Assembly (NCBI RefSeq): GCF_004028155.1
Contig: NZ_SBII01000017.1
Span: 1 to 64,000, forward strand
Source of the DNA: Flavobacterium cerinum
GTDB lineage: Bacteria; Bacteroidota; Bacteroidia; Flavobacteriales; Flavobacteriaceae
DNA: 64,000 bases
Reading direction: 5' to 3'
This document shows, in pieces, positions 45,980 through 54,998 of this stretch (its first letter is position 1; the number at the start of each line of letters is the position of its first letter). A model generated the notes under the pieces. That model searched no databases, was not told where the DNA came from, and worked only from the letters and a program-made list of their open reading frames with translations. The position numbers and the translations under genes were made by a program.

Positions 45980-46978
45980 TTAAATTTTCATATCATTCCC
46001 TATTTCCGGCCAGGCAAAGCCCGCTCCTCCATGCTGGTATCTTTCGGTTTCAAGATAAAAAGAATTCACCCCCTGAAGCCCAACTCCAGCATAATAAATG
46101 AATTTATCTACATGCTCCTGATATTCACCAAACTCACGATACTCTGCATGTAAGGCAAGCCCACTTGCCAATTCTTCATTATGGATGCGAAACGCCTCCG
46201 CGCAAGCATCCTTCAGCGAAAGATTAAATTCTTGTTGTAATACAAAGACCAGGTTAAAAACCTCTGTTCCCTTTGCCATTTCTTTGGGCAGGGAATGGAT
46301 GTCGTTTTGCCAGGCAACAACCAGGGTCATATGAGATATCATCTTTTGAAAGACAATATGTTCAAAGATATGTTCCGGCAGGACAAGGCCTGATTCAATC
46401 TCACCAAAGATCAGATACGGCCGCATAAGAACAGAATACTCACGAATGGTTTTGAAAAGCGTGAGTGACGGTGGGCGCTGCGCTATTTTATAAGGATACT
46501 CCAATTCAATCCCGTATCTGAAAGATTGATAGAAATAGTAAATGAAACGTTCAACCCATATCTCAGGCATCAAAGCACGGAGTTCATCCCCGATTAGTGC
46601 CATATGCTGATAGAGTGCATTTTCTTCCTGCTTTGGTTGAGCACCTTTGAGAATGGCTACACAGCGATTCCGTAACTGCTGGATTTCCTCAAGGGAAGAA
46701 TCTTCCACTTGATCGTCGAGAGCCACATACTGGAGCATAAACCTGTTGCATGGAATGGTTTGCTCATAGGTTAAGTCGGGCCACATACGTGCAGTACACA
46801 TATGTAACCTCATTCTCTTATATTTTTCTCTTTGTTTTTCTGTCAGGAAAGTGTAGTCATTATCAATCCATCCATCCATATCTTTCCCCATCTGTTCTGC
46901 ATGTGGATTGATAAGGTCGGGCCAAGGATAATGGCCATGTGGCAGGTAATCTTTTGAATTATATTCTTCTGGTTTCAT
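45980..46978 (-). CDS. Class I terpene synthase (first of a tandem pair)
   Basis: A 332-residue bacterial terpene cyclase. The metal motif DDQVED starts at Asp88. The NSE triad is a perfect NDIHSLPKE (Asn225, Ser229, Glu233). The diphosphate-sensor Arg179 lies exactly 46 residues before it, and an RY pair is near the C-terminus (ETERYQHG). The residues needed for ionising a prenyl diphosphate are all present. Product unknown, most likely a sesqui- or diterpene. It follows a paralogue by 107 nt on the same strand. Confidence 0.88.
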   Translation of the reverse strand: MKPEEYNSKDYLPHGHYPWPDLINPHAEQMGKDMDGWIDNDYTFLTEKQREKYKRMRLHMCTARMWPDLTYEQTIPCNRFMLQYVALDDQVEDSSLEEIQQLRNRCVAILKGAQPKQEENALYQHMALIGDELRALMPEIWVERFIYYFYQSFRYGIELEYPYKIAQRPPSLTLFKTIREYSVLMRPYLIFGEIESGLVLPEHIFEHIVFQKMISHMTLVVAWQNDIHSLPKEMAKGTEVFNLVFVLQQEFNLSLKDACAEAFRIHNEELASGLALHAEYREFGEYQEHVDKFIYYAGVGLQGVNSFYLETERYQHGGAGFAWPEIGNDMKI

Positions 46979-47085
46979 CTTATTTAAGATTTAAATTTTG
47001 TAAAATATAGAATAGTTATAAGTTTATTCGAAGAGAAATACCTCTGGGTTCTGCCATGGGCAATTAATTCCTCTCTAATGTCTCT

Positions 47086-48099
47086 TTATATTTGATTCAA
47101 CTTTTCCCGAAGCTCAGCAGCATCTGGAAATTCCTTAGCATTGTAACGTTCAAGTTTTGTGGATATATTCTTCCAGCCACTAAGTACCATACTCATGTAA
47201 TGCACCCAGTTTACTACAGCATCCTGCCATATCCCAAAATCTGGAAGAGAAGCTTGTAGTTCCACAAATTCTTTCAAGTCTTCATTATGCAGTCGCAAGT
47301 CTTCAAGGCAGGCTTCTTCTAGAGACATCTTATATTCATGTTGAATCACCTTTACGATATTGTAATAAATACTATCGGTTGCTTCGTCTTTAAATACAGA
47401 TTGTACCTCATTGAAAAAAGTAACCAAGTGACAGGCCAACGTTTGCAAACGACAGATAACCGGATGCTCATGTATCTCAGGAGGAAGAATGATACCGGTT
47501 TCCACTTCAGTAAGCTGCAGGAAAGGATAAAGACATATAGAGTTTTCGCGTAAAGCAATGCACTCGGCAATACTGGGATATGTTTTGCTTTTCTTGTATT
47601 TCAATTCGGTTTCTAAACCTGCAAAATATCTGCTGATCATTTGTATAAAACGAGAGATTGATTCTTGTGGAATAAACTGCAACAATTCCTGCCTTAATGA
47701 AGCTAACATAGCTCCCAAAGGAATTCCTGATTCTGCGGCACTTATCTCCCCATTCAGTATTGCAATCGATTGGGCGTGTACGTATCCTATGTCATCAGGT
47801 TCACTTTCTTCATAAAGGTCATCATTGTACAGTGTCCATAGCATCAATCTACATAGAGGTTTAAACCGTTCAAGTGATGCGGTGGGGAACCATTGAGCTG
47901 CAATATGCGCCGTTTTTGTTTTTTTATACTTTTTACGAAGATCAGGATTCTGTTCATAAAGCCACAGATATTCTCCATCAATCCATTGATTCTCTGTAAT
48001 CTCCTGCAATTGTTCTGCATGGGGGTTTTTTAGGGTTGGAAAAGGATACCTAAACTGTTTACAGAGGAGATTAAGCGTGTTAAAATTTTCATTTCTCAT
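47086..48099 (-). CDS. Class I terpene synthase with altered NSE triad (second of the pair)
   Basis: A 337-residue paralogue. It has DDLYEE from Asp93 and sensor Arg184, 46 residues before the triad, plus the RY pair (KLERYNA). The NSE triad reads NEVQSVFKD (Asn230, Ser234, Asp238): the usual ND..S...E is changed to NE..S...D. Acidic ligands are kept, so it is probably active with altered specificity, but reduced activity is possible. It is first in the minus-strand pair, with a strong dyad at its start. Confidence 0.83.
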   Translation of the reverse strand: MRNENFNTLNLLCKQFRYPFPTLKNPHAEQLQEITENQWIDGEYLWLYEQNPDLRKKYKKTKTAHIAAQWFPTASLERFKPLCRLMLWTLYNDDLYEESEPDDIGYVHAQSIAILNGEISAAESGIPLGAMLASLRQELLQFIPQESISRFIQMISRYFAGLETELKYKKSKTYPSIAECIALRENSICLYPFLQLTEVETGIILPPEIHEHPVICRLQTLACHLVTFFNEVQSVFKDEATDSIYYNIVKVIQHEYKMSLEEACLEDLRLHNEDLKEFVELQASLPDFGIWQDAVVNWVHYMSMVLSGWKNISTKLERYNAKEFPDAAELREKLNQI

Positions 48100-48101
48100 A
48101 A

Positions 48102-48129
48102 TTTAGTAGTTTTGGATGTGACTACTAAA
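48102..48129. promoter_or_regulatory. Dyad at the start of the terpene synthase pair
   Basis: Perfect 9-bp arms TTTAGTAGT and ACTACTAAA around a 10-base spacer, only 3 bp upstream of the ATG at 48099. It could be a repressor operator or an RNA hairpin that masks the start. Confidence 0.55.
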
Positions 48130-48450
48130 GTAAGAATTTTATTTATCCAATTGTTGTTTTATTTCACAACACACAATCATAACTTTATTAAAATCAAAAC
48201 AATAGAGATCAAAACAGCAGTTTTATTGTATTGAAATATAAAAATAATTTGTAGGAATTAATTAATTCTGATATAATCTAATTCTTAAATTAAAAATTAA
48301 AAACGAGAAGTAAATTGAGGACATGATAACGTAGGTTGTAATACCTAATTCAGAGGTAAGATTTAGCTCATTCGGATAACGTTGCCAATAAGAACAACCA
48401 AACGTTTATCTAGGATCTCTTTTCTAAATAGTTTTATAAATTTCTCAGAA

Positions 48451-48735
48451 AAAAGTTGCTAAGAGCCTTCTTATCACACAGCAGCAGTACACCAAATATG
48501 AAGATGGAACCTTGCAATACTTAAGAGAATAGCACATTACTATCAAATCAGTATTGATCTGCTTCTTTCTGTAGCTATTCGAAAAATCCCGATGAATAAT
48601 TTGTTCAAATTGAAGAATAATAGACTGCTATTACTGATTACTGTTGATCAGGCAGGAGAGAATTTTATTGAAGTGGTAACTCAAAAGTAAAAGACAGGCT
48701 ACTTGAATGGGTATGCTAAAACTTATACATCGATG
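48451..48735 (+). pseudogene. Decayed XRE (LexA/S24-like) regulator
   Basis: Plus-strand fragments of one regulator fall in successive frames. First a helix-turn-helix tail 'KKVAKSLLITQQQYTKYEDGT' (given as pattern, to about 48530). Then, after a frameshift, 'RIAHYYQISIDLLLS...MNNLFKLKNNRLLLLITVD...ENFIEVVTQK' ending at a stop (48688-48690). Then in a third frame 'GYLNGYA'. This order matches XRE regulators with a C-terminal S24-peptidase-like domain, so the gene is disrupted at least twice. Confidence 0.6.
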
Positions 48736-48763
48736 CAACAGCATCAGTTTTTCAAGTTAAAAT

Positions 48764-49120
48764 TTAATTACAAAACCATTCTATGGGAAGGGGACTTGTA
48801 TAAACTACTTTTAATATTTCTTCATTTTCATGATCTTCATTTTCTCGTAAGATGTAAAGATATTTTGAACATTTTTCTTTGTATACTATGTCCCCAATTT
48901 TTACATTTTCATTTGACATTATATTATAATTCCATAATCCTATTTCCTTTTCCCCATTAAAAAACACAAATTGCTTAGTTGGTGTTATCTCAATCTTCGT
49001 TATTTTGAAATTATAAAACGTCAAATTTTCATTTTTAGAATGGAAAAATGTATTAAAAAAAATGAAGATCATACTTAAAAAAATAAAAGCTGAAATTATA
49101 TAATTAGTTATATTTCTCAT
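48764..49120 (-). CDS. Hypothetical membrane-anchored protein
   Basis: A 118-residue protein with an N-terminal membrane helix (about residues 5-27, 'NYIISAFIFLSMIFIFFNTFF'-like) and a small exposed domain containing 'GDIVYKEKCSKYLYILRE' and ending in PLPIEWFCN. No family recognised. It may be extracytoplasmic. It precedes the end of the decayed regulator. Confidence 0.55.
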   Translation of the reverse strand: MRNITNYIISAFIFLSMIFIFFNTFFHSKNENLTFYNFKITKIEITPTKQFVFFNGEKEIGLWNYNIMSNENVKIGDIVYKEKCSKYLYILRENEDHENEEILKVVYTSPLPIEWFCN

Positions 49121-49194
49121 ACACTAAAAAAGTGGTTTAAAAAGAGTTATTTTATTTAGATATGAAACCTCAATCTAATTAATTGATACAATAA

Positions 49195-49219
49195 AAATCC
49201 CCGTTATTAGCGGGGATTT
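49195..49219 (-). terminator. Intrinsic terminator of the XRE gene
   Basis: Nine-bp stem AAATCCCCG / CGGGGATTT with a seven-base loop, just after the minus-strand stop at 49222, with a T-run on that strand. Confidence 0.88.
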
Positions 49220-49221
49220 CT

Positions 49222-49629
49222 TTATTTAATAAGCTTTTCTAAATAAGCTATTTTTTCTTTTTCAGACTGGAGTAAACGTTCGTAAAGCTTTTTGTTTTCT
49301 TCTACCACTTCCATTAATTTATCTAATGGATTAAAAGTACATTGAGTAGCACTAAATGTACCTTGACTGTTTGTAAAACTGTGATCGTAGAAATTATTAA
49401 AGAAGTTTATCGCAGCTTCATCAGAGAAGTTTTTAATAGCTTCGGGAGTGACACCCAATGCCTTTGCCACTTCTATAAGTTTTGCTTCATCTATGGTTTC
49501 ACTATTCTCCATAGCCGATATTGCCTGTTGGTTTGTACCTAAAGCCTGTGCTAAAGCATCCTGCTTCATGTCACGAAGTTCTCTAATACGGCTTATCTTT
49601 CTTCCTATATGGTTAGTTGCTGTGCTCAT
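49222..49629 (-). CDS. XRE-family regulator with C-terminal coiled coil
   Basis: A 135-residue protein with a helix-turn-helix at about residues 10-65 ('ISRIRELRDMKQDALAQAL', 'NQQAISAMENSETID') and a C-terminal coiled coil (about 105-135, 'KLMEVVEENKKLYERLLQSEKEKI'-type heptads). This form is common in Bacteroidetes. It has its own terminator and an inverted repeat upstream that could be an autoregulatory site. Confidence 0.85.
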   Translation of the reverse strand: MSTATNHIGRKISRIRELRDMKQDALAQALGTNQQAISAMENSETIDEAKLIEVAKALGVTPEAIKNFSDEAAINFFNNFYDHSFTNSQGTFSATQCTFNPLDKLMEVVEENKKLYERLLQSEKEKIAYLEKLIK

Positions 49630-49668
49630 AGTTCAAATATAGTAATTTTTCTGTCAGATTTTTTCCGC

Positions 49669-49702
49669 TGGTAAAAAACAAGCTCCGTTTGGTATTTTAC
49701 CA
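49669..49702. promoter_or_regulatory. Inverted repeat upstream of the XRE gene
   Basis: TGGTAAAA and TTTTACCA, 8-bp arms 18 bp apart, about 40 bp upstream of the XRE start. Candidate operator. Confidence 0.35.
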
Positions 49703-49774
49703 ACTCGAACAAAAATACAATTTTTAAGAACGCTTTTGGTACACACCTCATCAATTTTATAAGAGATCACACTT

Positions 49775-49864
49775 ATGATTACTAGTCCCCTGTTTGGATT
49801 TGGGCTCAATTTCCGGCTTCAAAATGGGCAATACGGAACGCTTACTTACGAAGGATTGCAGTAA
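49775..49864 (+). pseudogene. Short coding-like fragment
   Basis: A 29-codon plus-strand ORF reading 'MITSPLFGFGLNFRL...YEGLQ' between two minus-strand genes. The alternating hydrophobic pattern looks like the last strands of a beta protein. It is too short to be convincing as a gene and is likely a remnant. Confidence 0.25.
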
Positions 49865-49876
49865 ACGACATCCCTA

Positions 49877-50884
49877 CTATTTTAAGAACTTAAGGCATCC
49901 CGCATTGACCTTCTTGCCATCCGGAGCAAAGCGACCATTTACTGTAGCTTCAGAACTTACTTTCGCAGGCAGGTACTTGGATCCATCGTACATTTTATCA
50001 AAAATATAATAGTCGTACCAAACCTCACCCTTGCTGTTTTTGCAGGCAATGGCGGCAATAAATGATTTCTTAATGATTGCATTGTAATCGCCCCTTACAA
50101 TATAAATATCTTCGAATGCCAGTATGGCTTTTACGGCATTTCCTGCATTTTCCTTGAAATAGTTCTTGCATGCTTTTAGCACTTCTGCCTCTAGCTTAGG
50201 GTCGTTCATGGCACTCTTAGGAAAGCAGTCCGCTGCGGTCACCTTGATTTCTTTCGGAACAACCATATCAATCTCGCCTACAGCAATTGGCTTATACTCG
50301 AACCCCGTGGCGTCACCCATAATGACCGGAACCAATTCTATCTTCAGCTTATGAGTTCCCGGAGTCAGCAGGTCCTGCCTTTCAAGAAGTTTACGGTACA
50401 TACTTTCACCAAAAAAGTTCTTCTCGGTGCCGTCATTCAGTTCCGCCCTCATGGTTGGCAAGCCTGTCATATCTTCACGTTCAAAGGTCTCTGCATGGCT
50501 CGTACCAGAAACCATATTTTCGTCAACATAGAGAATAAAAGCAACCTTGCAGCGCTCAAATGTGCTCTTGTTTCCATTAATTTCCTTCGGTTTTATTCCG
50601 CTTTCAAACAACTGCAGCATGGCGCTGTTAGCAGGTGAATTGGCCATAAATGCCCTTACAGACAAATTATCGCCAAGGTTATAGGTTTTGATGTATTTGT
50701 TCTCAGGAAGAGTGCGGCTGAAGTCCTCATTTGAGAAGCATACCTTCGCGATGTTATTCTGGTATTGCGGAAAATCAAGCTTTTCTTCAGGGAAAAGTTC
50801 AAGCTTGGCCCTTGCATTATCTTTTGATTGAGCCTGAATGCTCACTGAAAATGTTATGAATGCAAGAAGAATAATTTTTTTCAT
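49877..50884 (-). CDS. Secreted hypothetical protein (last gene of the LRR operon)
   Basis: A 335-residue protein with signal peptide MKKIILLAFITFSVSIQAQ. The mature part has no recognised domain. It contains several cysteines (for example 'VCFSNEDFSR', 'FERCKVAF', 'AADCFPKSAM', 'VLKACKNYF', 'IACKNSKGEVWYDYYIF', 'NAGCLKFLK'), consistent with a periplasmic or extracellular fold. It lies 147 nt after the two-helix membrane protein and ends the seven-gene run. Confidence 0.7.
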   Translation of the reverse strand: MKKIILLAFITFSVSIQAQSKDNARAKLELFPEEKLDFPQYQNNIAKVCFSNEDFSRTLPENKYIKTYNLGDNLSVRAFMANSPANSAMLQLFESGIKPKEINGNKSTFERCKVAFILYVDENMVSGTSHAETFEREDMTGLPTMRAELNDGTEKNFFGESMYRKLLERQDLLTPGTHKLKIELVPVIMGDATGFEYKPIAVGEIDMVVPKEIKVTAADCFPKSAMNDPKLEAEVLKACKNYFKENAGNAVKAILAFEDIYIVRGDYNAIIKKSFIAAIACKNSKGEVWYDYYIFDKMYDGSKYLPAKVSSEATVNGRFAPDGKKVNAGCLKFLK

Positions 50885-50917
50885 TTTTTTTTTAGAATTG
50901 GTTAGTATTAATATTAG

Positions 50918-51027
50918 TTATTTTTTCATTCCGAATTTAAAGGCTTTGATGCATTGTTTAAGTCCAAAAGCTGCATCACCACCAGTTTCAATATCCAACA
51001 CTAAGAAGCTAGCGGCCTTCTTATTTC
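50918..51027 (-). pseudogene. Coding-like fragment in the spacer
   Basis: On the minus strand an open stretch ends at a TAA at 50918-50920 and reads '...FLVLDIETGGDAAFGLKQ...KFGMKK', strikingly protein-like but without an ATG. It sits between two operon genes. Possibly the tail of a lost gene; family not recognised. Confidence 0.3.
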
Positions 51028-51031
51028 AAAT

Positions 51032-51550
51032 TTATTTTGTTACCAATAGTCTTACCTCGTTTACTAATTGAGTATTTTGCTCTTTTTCATTCTTTAACAA
51101 CAATGTTTTTAAAATAGAAACAGCTATTAATCCTGGAATAAGAGCAATAAGTCCACCTAAACCTGCGGCAACTTTTTGTCCTGGTAAAAAAGCAAGAGGC
51201 GCCATGTCATTATAGGCAAGATAGGCACCAATTACAACAAAAGGGAGTAAAGTTCCATATGTTATCCACGAACCCATTTTAGAGGAATCATCTACTTCAA
51301 CTGTTACAATTTCCGGCTGGGATTGTTCCCATTTCAATGTAACTTCAGCCCCGATCTTATTTCCTTTTCTAACTTTGATTTCATGCGACCAATTTTTTTC
51401 TACTTCTCCTAAATCGCCGGCGGTAACAATATATTCGTTTCCGAATTTCTCCTTCAGCTTATTAAGTGTTTCTGTAGCTACATTTTTCAATGCAGTTTGT
51501 GTATCTGTACTATTATCAAGTTTATAAACAATTGTAGTTTCTGTACTCAT
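51032..51550 (-). CDS. Hypothetical protein with two C-terminal membrane helices
   Basis: A 172-residue protein. The soluble N-terminal half (about 1-95) has alternating strands and helices ('SHEIKVRKGNKIGAEVTLKW'). Two hydrophobic helices follow ('ITYGTLLPFVVIGAYLAY', 'VAAGLGGLIALIPGLIAVSIL'). There is no signal peptide. Sixth gene of the LRR-led operon, 51 nt after the previous one. Family not recognised. Confidence 0.65.
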   Translation of the reverse strand: MSTETTIVYKLDNSTDTQTALKNVATETLNKLKEKFGNEYIVTAGDLGEVEKNWSHEIKVRKGNKIGAEVTLKWEQSQPEIVTVEVDDSSKMGSWITYGTLLPFVVIGAYLAYNDMAPLAFLPGQKVAAGLGGLIALIPGLIAVSILKTLLLKNEKEQNTQLVNEVRLLVTK

Positions 51551-51601
51551 CTTTATATTATTAAATTAATTAATTACTATTATCCTGTCAACAAGAGGGA
51601 A

Positions 51602-52273
51602 TTACTTTATTTTTTCTGCGATCTGTGAAACAATTTCAGCTTCTACCTGATCTTTAGGAAGCGATTTAGGAAACGCAAACAGTCCATAAACCATTTCACC
51701 ATATTTAACTTTTGAAGGGATCTTACCGTCAACATCAACAAATGTGCGAGCAGCATATTCTTCCGGAACAAAAAACGGTACACTGCCATCGTAGAATTTT
51801 TCAAACTTTATTCCCGATTGCTTGGTTCCGGCTGCTTTCGACATAAATTCTGCCAATGAATTTCCTTCATATAATGCATTCATATTGACAATAGTATACA
51901 TTTTGTCCATTGCAACATCCAAACGAAAAGGGTAATGATTGGTTTTTTCGGGATCTTGCAGAGCAACCTTAAAATCAAAGGATTTAAATAAGCTTTTATC
52001 AGCATTCCAAACAGACACTTTGTAATCTCCTACAGGAATTTGATTGTGAATAAATTGATCTGTTTTCATCACATTATTAATCGTATACACATCTTGCGGC
52101 TTCCCATCTTTATCAATACGTTCAAAGGTTACAGAGCGTGTTGCACCTCCTGAATTTAAGAATGTGAAAGCCTGCGTTGGTCCTTCTTTCGATACCCAAA
52201 TGGCCTGACCTATCATTAATAGTAATCCAATCACAAAAATGACCAGACATCCAATTTTAAATGGTTTTTTCAT
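51602..52273 (-). CDS. Hypothetical single-pass membrane protein
   Basis: 223 residues from the ATG at 52273; a TTG two codons earlier is less likely. One N-terminal membrane helix (about 6-28, 'IGCLVIFVIGLLLMIGQAIWV') anchors an exposed beta-rich domain ('VGDYKVSVWNADKSLFKSFDF') and a helical C-terminus. Fifth gene of the operon. Family not recognised. Confidence 0.65.
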   Translation of the reverse strand: MKKPFKIGCLVIFVIGLLLMIGQAIWVSKEGPTQAFTFLNSGGATRSVTFERIDKDGKPQDVYTINNVMKTDQFIHNQIPVGDYKVSVWNADKSLFKSFDFKVALQDPEKTNHYPFRLDVAMDKMYTIVNMNALYEGNSLAEFMSKAAGTKQSGIKFEKFYDGSVPFFVPEEYAARTFVDVDGKIPSKVKYGEMVYGLFAFPKSLPKDQVEAEIVSQIAEKIK

Positions 52274-52328
52274 ATACAATTTGTTCTGCTTTTCGTTTTT
52301 AATACCCGGTTAGCGTTATAGTTTACAG

Positions 52329-52931
52329 TTATTCTTCAGATTCCTGCTGCTCAAGCAAATCTTCCAATTCCCTTTCTTTTCGTGCCTGCTCTTCATATTC
52401 CTTTTCCTCTGCAAGCCATTTTTGACGTTCGTCGTAATTATCACGCACAGAGATTTCTTCTGTATAAGAAGGGTCGAAAAGATCAAGGGTTTCCTTAACA
52501 TCAACTTCAGCCTTGAGGAAAAACGTAATACCTTTCTCCTCTACCTCATCAGGAGATGAAACACCCCAAGCCTCAAGCGCCTTGGCGACTTCCATATCTT
52601 TTACAAAAAGACCAAAATTGGTCTCTCCACCTGCAACAATCGTTCTTGGCAATTGCCTTTGACGCACTCCGTTAATGGTTTCGTTATAACAATTATCGGC
52701 ATCAGCATGGTGTACACCTAATACTAATTCTTCCTCTTTATCTTCTACAATTCGTTTTGCATAGAATGTTCCGGTGACACTAAGAATAGTTACACCGTCC
52801 TTTTCGGCTTTCGCACGCAACGTCGCCTTGATCATGGGATCGTAAAATGGAAACGGATTTTCTACATAGATATAGTCAAGCACTACTCCCGTACTGCCAA
52901 CCATGTTTTTAATTTTTTTAAAAAAGCTCAT
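52329..52931 (-). CDS. Hypothetical protein, possibly arrestin-like (Spo0M-like)
   Basis: 200 residues from the ATG at 52931; the open frame continues to a TTG at 52961 but the ATG fits better. 'MSFFKKIKNMVGSTGVVLDY' followed by 'MIKATLRAKAEKDGVTILSV' and 'AKRIVEDKEEELVLG' resembles the opening of Spo0M/arrestin-fold proteins, though this is a weak resemblance. The C-terminal 45 residues are highly charged (EEKEYEEQARKERELEDLLE). Fourth gene of the operon. Confidence 0.6.
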   Translation of the reverse strand: MSFFKKIKNMVGSTGVVLDYIYVENPFPFYDPMIKATLRAKAEKDGVTILSVTGTFYAKRIVEDKEEELVLGVHHADADNCYNETINGVRQRQLPRTIVAGGETNFGLFVKDMEVAKALEAWGVSSPDEVEEKGITFFLKAEVDVKETLDLFDPSYTEEISVRDNYDERQKWLAEEKEYEEQARKERELEDLLEQQESEE

Positions 52932-52951
52932 TTTTGATATTTTTAAGTGAA

Positions 52952-53647
52952 TTATGTGCAAAGGAAAAATTGGCGCACCAATCGTGTGGTTGGTGAAAAG
53001 AATAAATAATAGGTACCGAAAATACCGCCTTCATTTAATTGGGCGATAAACTCTAACGGTTCGCCGTTTTCGTCCTGAAGCCCCGGATCGGTATAATCAG
53101 TCTCATAGCCGTAATTATAATCGAAATCATTAGAGTCAAAATCTTCCTCTTCTTCAGAACGCCTGTCGAGTTCTTTTTTCTCTTCCTCGTTCAATTCACG
53201 CTGAAATTTATACTGACACCAACTGGGCGCACCAAATTGTATGTCAATCCCATCGGCATCTTCAGCAGGAATATGATAGGTAGTTTCTGTAGATCTCTCG
53301 TCAAAATCCTGCCCCATTTCATCTGCGCATCTCGCTATGAATTCGTCAGAGAATTCGTCAATGGTTTTTCCATCAAAAGTCAAAAATTCATATTGATTTG
53401 ATGCAGTAAGCCTGAAATCTATAACGCTGTTAAAGATTGGTGTAACCACAAAATGAAACACCAAATCTTTGTATTTATCGTTTGCATAATGACCGGGCAG
53501 GCTGATTTTTGGAAGAATCATTTCTTTTTCAAGAAGTGTAGTGTCTGTCAGTACCTGTCCGGGGTTGGCAAGATCAACAACCGCCGTTGCGAACTCCTCA
53601 GGATTTGTGGTCTCCTCAAATTCTATTTCTTTTCTCATATTTTGCAT
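52952..53647 (-). CDS. Hypothetical acidic protein
   Basis: 231 residues from the ATG at 53647 (MQNMRKEIEF); a GTG at 53671 and an ATG at 53638 are alternatives. The central segment is extremely acidic (RRSEEEEDFDSNDFDYNYGY region, about residues 160-185). It ends 'TTRLVRQFFLCT'. No family recognised. Third gene of the operon, 20 nt before the arrestin-like gene, so the two are very likely co-translated. Confidence 0.62.
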   Translation of the reverse strand: MQNMRKEIEFEETTNPEEFATAVVDLANPGQVLTDTTLLEKEMILPKISLPGHYANDKYKDLVFHFVVTPIFNSVIDFRLTASNQYEFLTFDGKTIDEFSDEFIARCADEMGQDFDERSTETTYHIPAEDADGIDIQFGAPSWCQYKFQRELNEEEKKELDRRSEEEEDFDSNDFDYNYGYETDYTDPGLQDENGEPLEFIAQLNEGGIFGTYYLFFSPTTRLVRQFFLCT

Positions 53648-53704
53648 ATTTGTGAATGTATATTGAAACACCTTATCGACTTGTAATCAAGATTAGGAAA
53701 TAGC

Positions 53705-54946
53705 TTATTTGTTTATTTTCAAGTAATCACTCTCGTAAATTTCAGACAGGACGAACGAATCGTATTGCTTACCAGCCTTCAAACCGGTTACGCGCGATTT
53801 CAGCACTACAATCTCATATTCTACCTCGTCAGGGTTTCGGTTTTTATCAAGTGAATTGTCGCTATCAAACAAATAAGGTCTATAGAAACCAAATTTTCTA
53901 TACATAGTATATAAAATTAGCTCCTTGTTTGGATAATCGTGACAAAACGTACTGTTAGGCAAACTGCAAAGGGTGCGCAGTAAGAGTTCTGAAGTTCCGC
54001 TGGAATCAAATCGGCCACCTTCTTTTTTAAGTGTCATTTTTAGTCTTACAACAGGCTCGGTTTCTCCAAACATAAAATATTTCTCAAATGCTTTTTTAGT
54101 TTTCTCACCACCCATAATTTTCATGATCTCTTTCATTAACGGAACTTTGAAATTTGACGAATCCGAAAACGTTTCTGCCAGCCAGTCTCCATATTGGTCA
54201 GGTGTCCAATTTTCGGGTATACTCTGACCGAGTGCTTGCATGAATTTATGAGTTGTGTAAGTCGATACTTTCTTCCCTAAGAAATGTCGGTACGCATTTG
54301 CGTCAAGTTCTTCCATTTCATTGACCGTGAGTTCAAAAGTTTTTCTTGGACTTTCGTGCGACAGCAAATCGATCAATTTCTGATTTTCGGGATGGATTTT
54401 ATCCGCAAGCCAATTGGTGCCAAAGTGTCGTTCAAGTCCTTGTTCTATAATTTCAGTAAACGATTTATTGATGTACTCTATATCTCCATCATTCCCCCAT
54501 TTATAGAAGCTAGGGTTCCCCCCCCGTCCTATCATCAGGATTCCCCAAGACGAATCATCACCAAAAAAAAACAGCACTTCGTCATCAGGACTGATACTCG
54601 CCTGAGATTCGTCGTCAAGAAAATACTCCCCAAATGATTTCGCTTTTTGGTAAGGCAATCCGTATGTCATATTAGATGGCTTGAAGGTGCGCTTGCCATC
54701 AGCATCAAGTCCCACCAGATCCAGGCCGTTGAAAGTATTATCTCCAATATCAAAGTGAAAAGAAATTCCGTTCAATGTGTTGTACGCAGGCAACATATCA
54801 CTTGGGAGTATTTCGCTCCATTTTGATAATTTTTCACCCAAAGGCACTTTTATATTCCGAATGGAAACGTCGTTTCTGGATGCAATTTTACCAATCCATA
54901 CTAATATTTTTTGGTCCAGCGTCAATTCATTTTGTTCAGTATTCAT
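53705..54946 (-). CDS. SMI1/KNR4 (SUKH)-like protein
   Basis: A 413-residue soluble protein. The first 170 residues look SUKH-like: 'LPSDMLPAYNTLNGISFHF', 'EVLFFFGDDSSWGILMIG' and 'NDGDIEYINKSFTEIIEQG' recall the L.P.dl...y...nG / D...G / sf.efl pattern. The C-terminal half is unassigned. SUKH proteins often serve as immunity proteins, but this one is unusually long and is second in the LRR operon, so a scaffold role is equally possible. Confidence in the family is moderate. Confidence 0.65.
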   Translation of the reverse strand: MNTEQNELTLDQKILVWIGKIASRNDVSIRNIKVPLGEKLSKWSEILPSDMLPAYNTLNGISFHFDIGDNTFNGLDLVGLDADGKRTFKPSNMTYGLPYQKAKSFGEYFLDDESQASISPDDEVLFFFGDDSSWGILMIGRGGNPSFYKWGNDGDIEYINKSFTEIIEQGLERHFGTNWLADKIHPENQKLIDLLSHESPRKTFELTVNEMEELDANAYRHFLGKKVSTYTTHKFMQALGQSIPENWTPDQYGDWLAETFSDSSNFKVPLMKEIMKIMGGEKTKKAFEKYFMFGETEPVVRLKMTLKKEGGRFDSSGTSELLLRTLCSLPNSTFCHDYPNKELILYTMYRKFGFYRPYLFDSDNSLDKNRNPDEVEYEIVVLKSRVTGLKAGKQYDSFVLSEIYESDYLKINK

Positions 54947-54998
54947 ATTTTTTATGTCAGGTTAATAATAAACTATACCGTTGTTTATCTTACTTCAA

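Noticed and set aside
49634..49641. TATATTTG as a promoter -7 box for the XRE gene at 49629
   Set aside because: It is only a few bases from the start codon and has no upstream TTTG at the right spacing.
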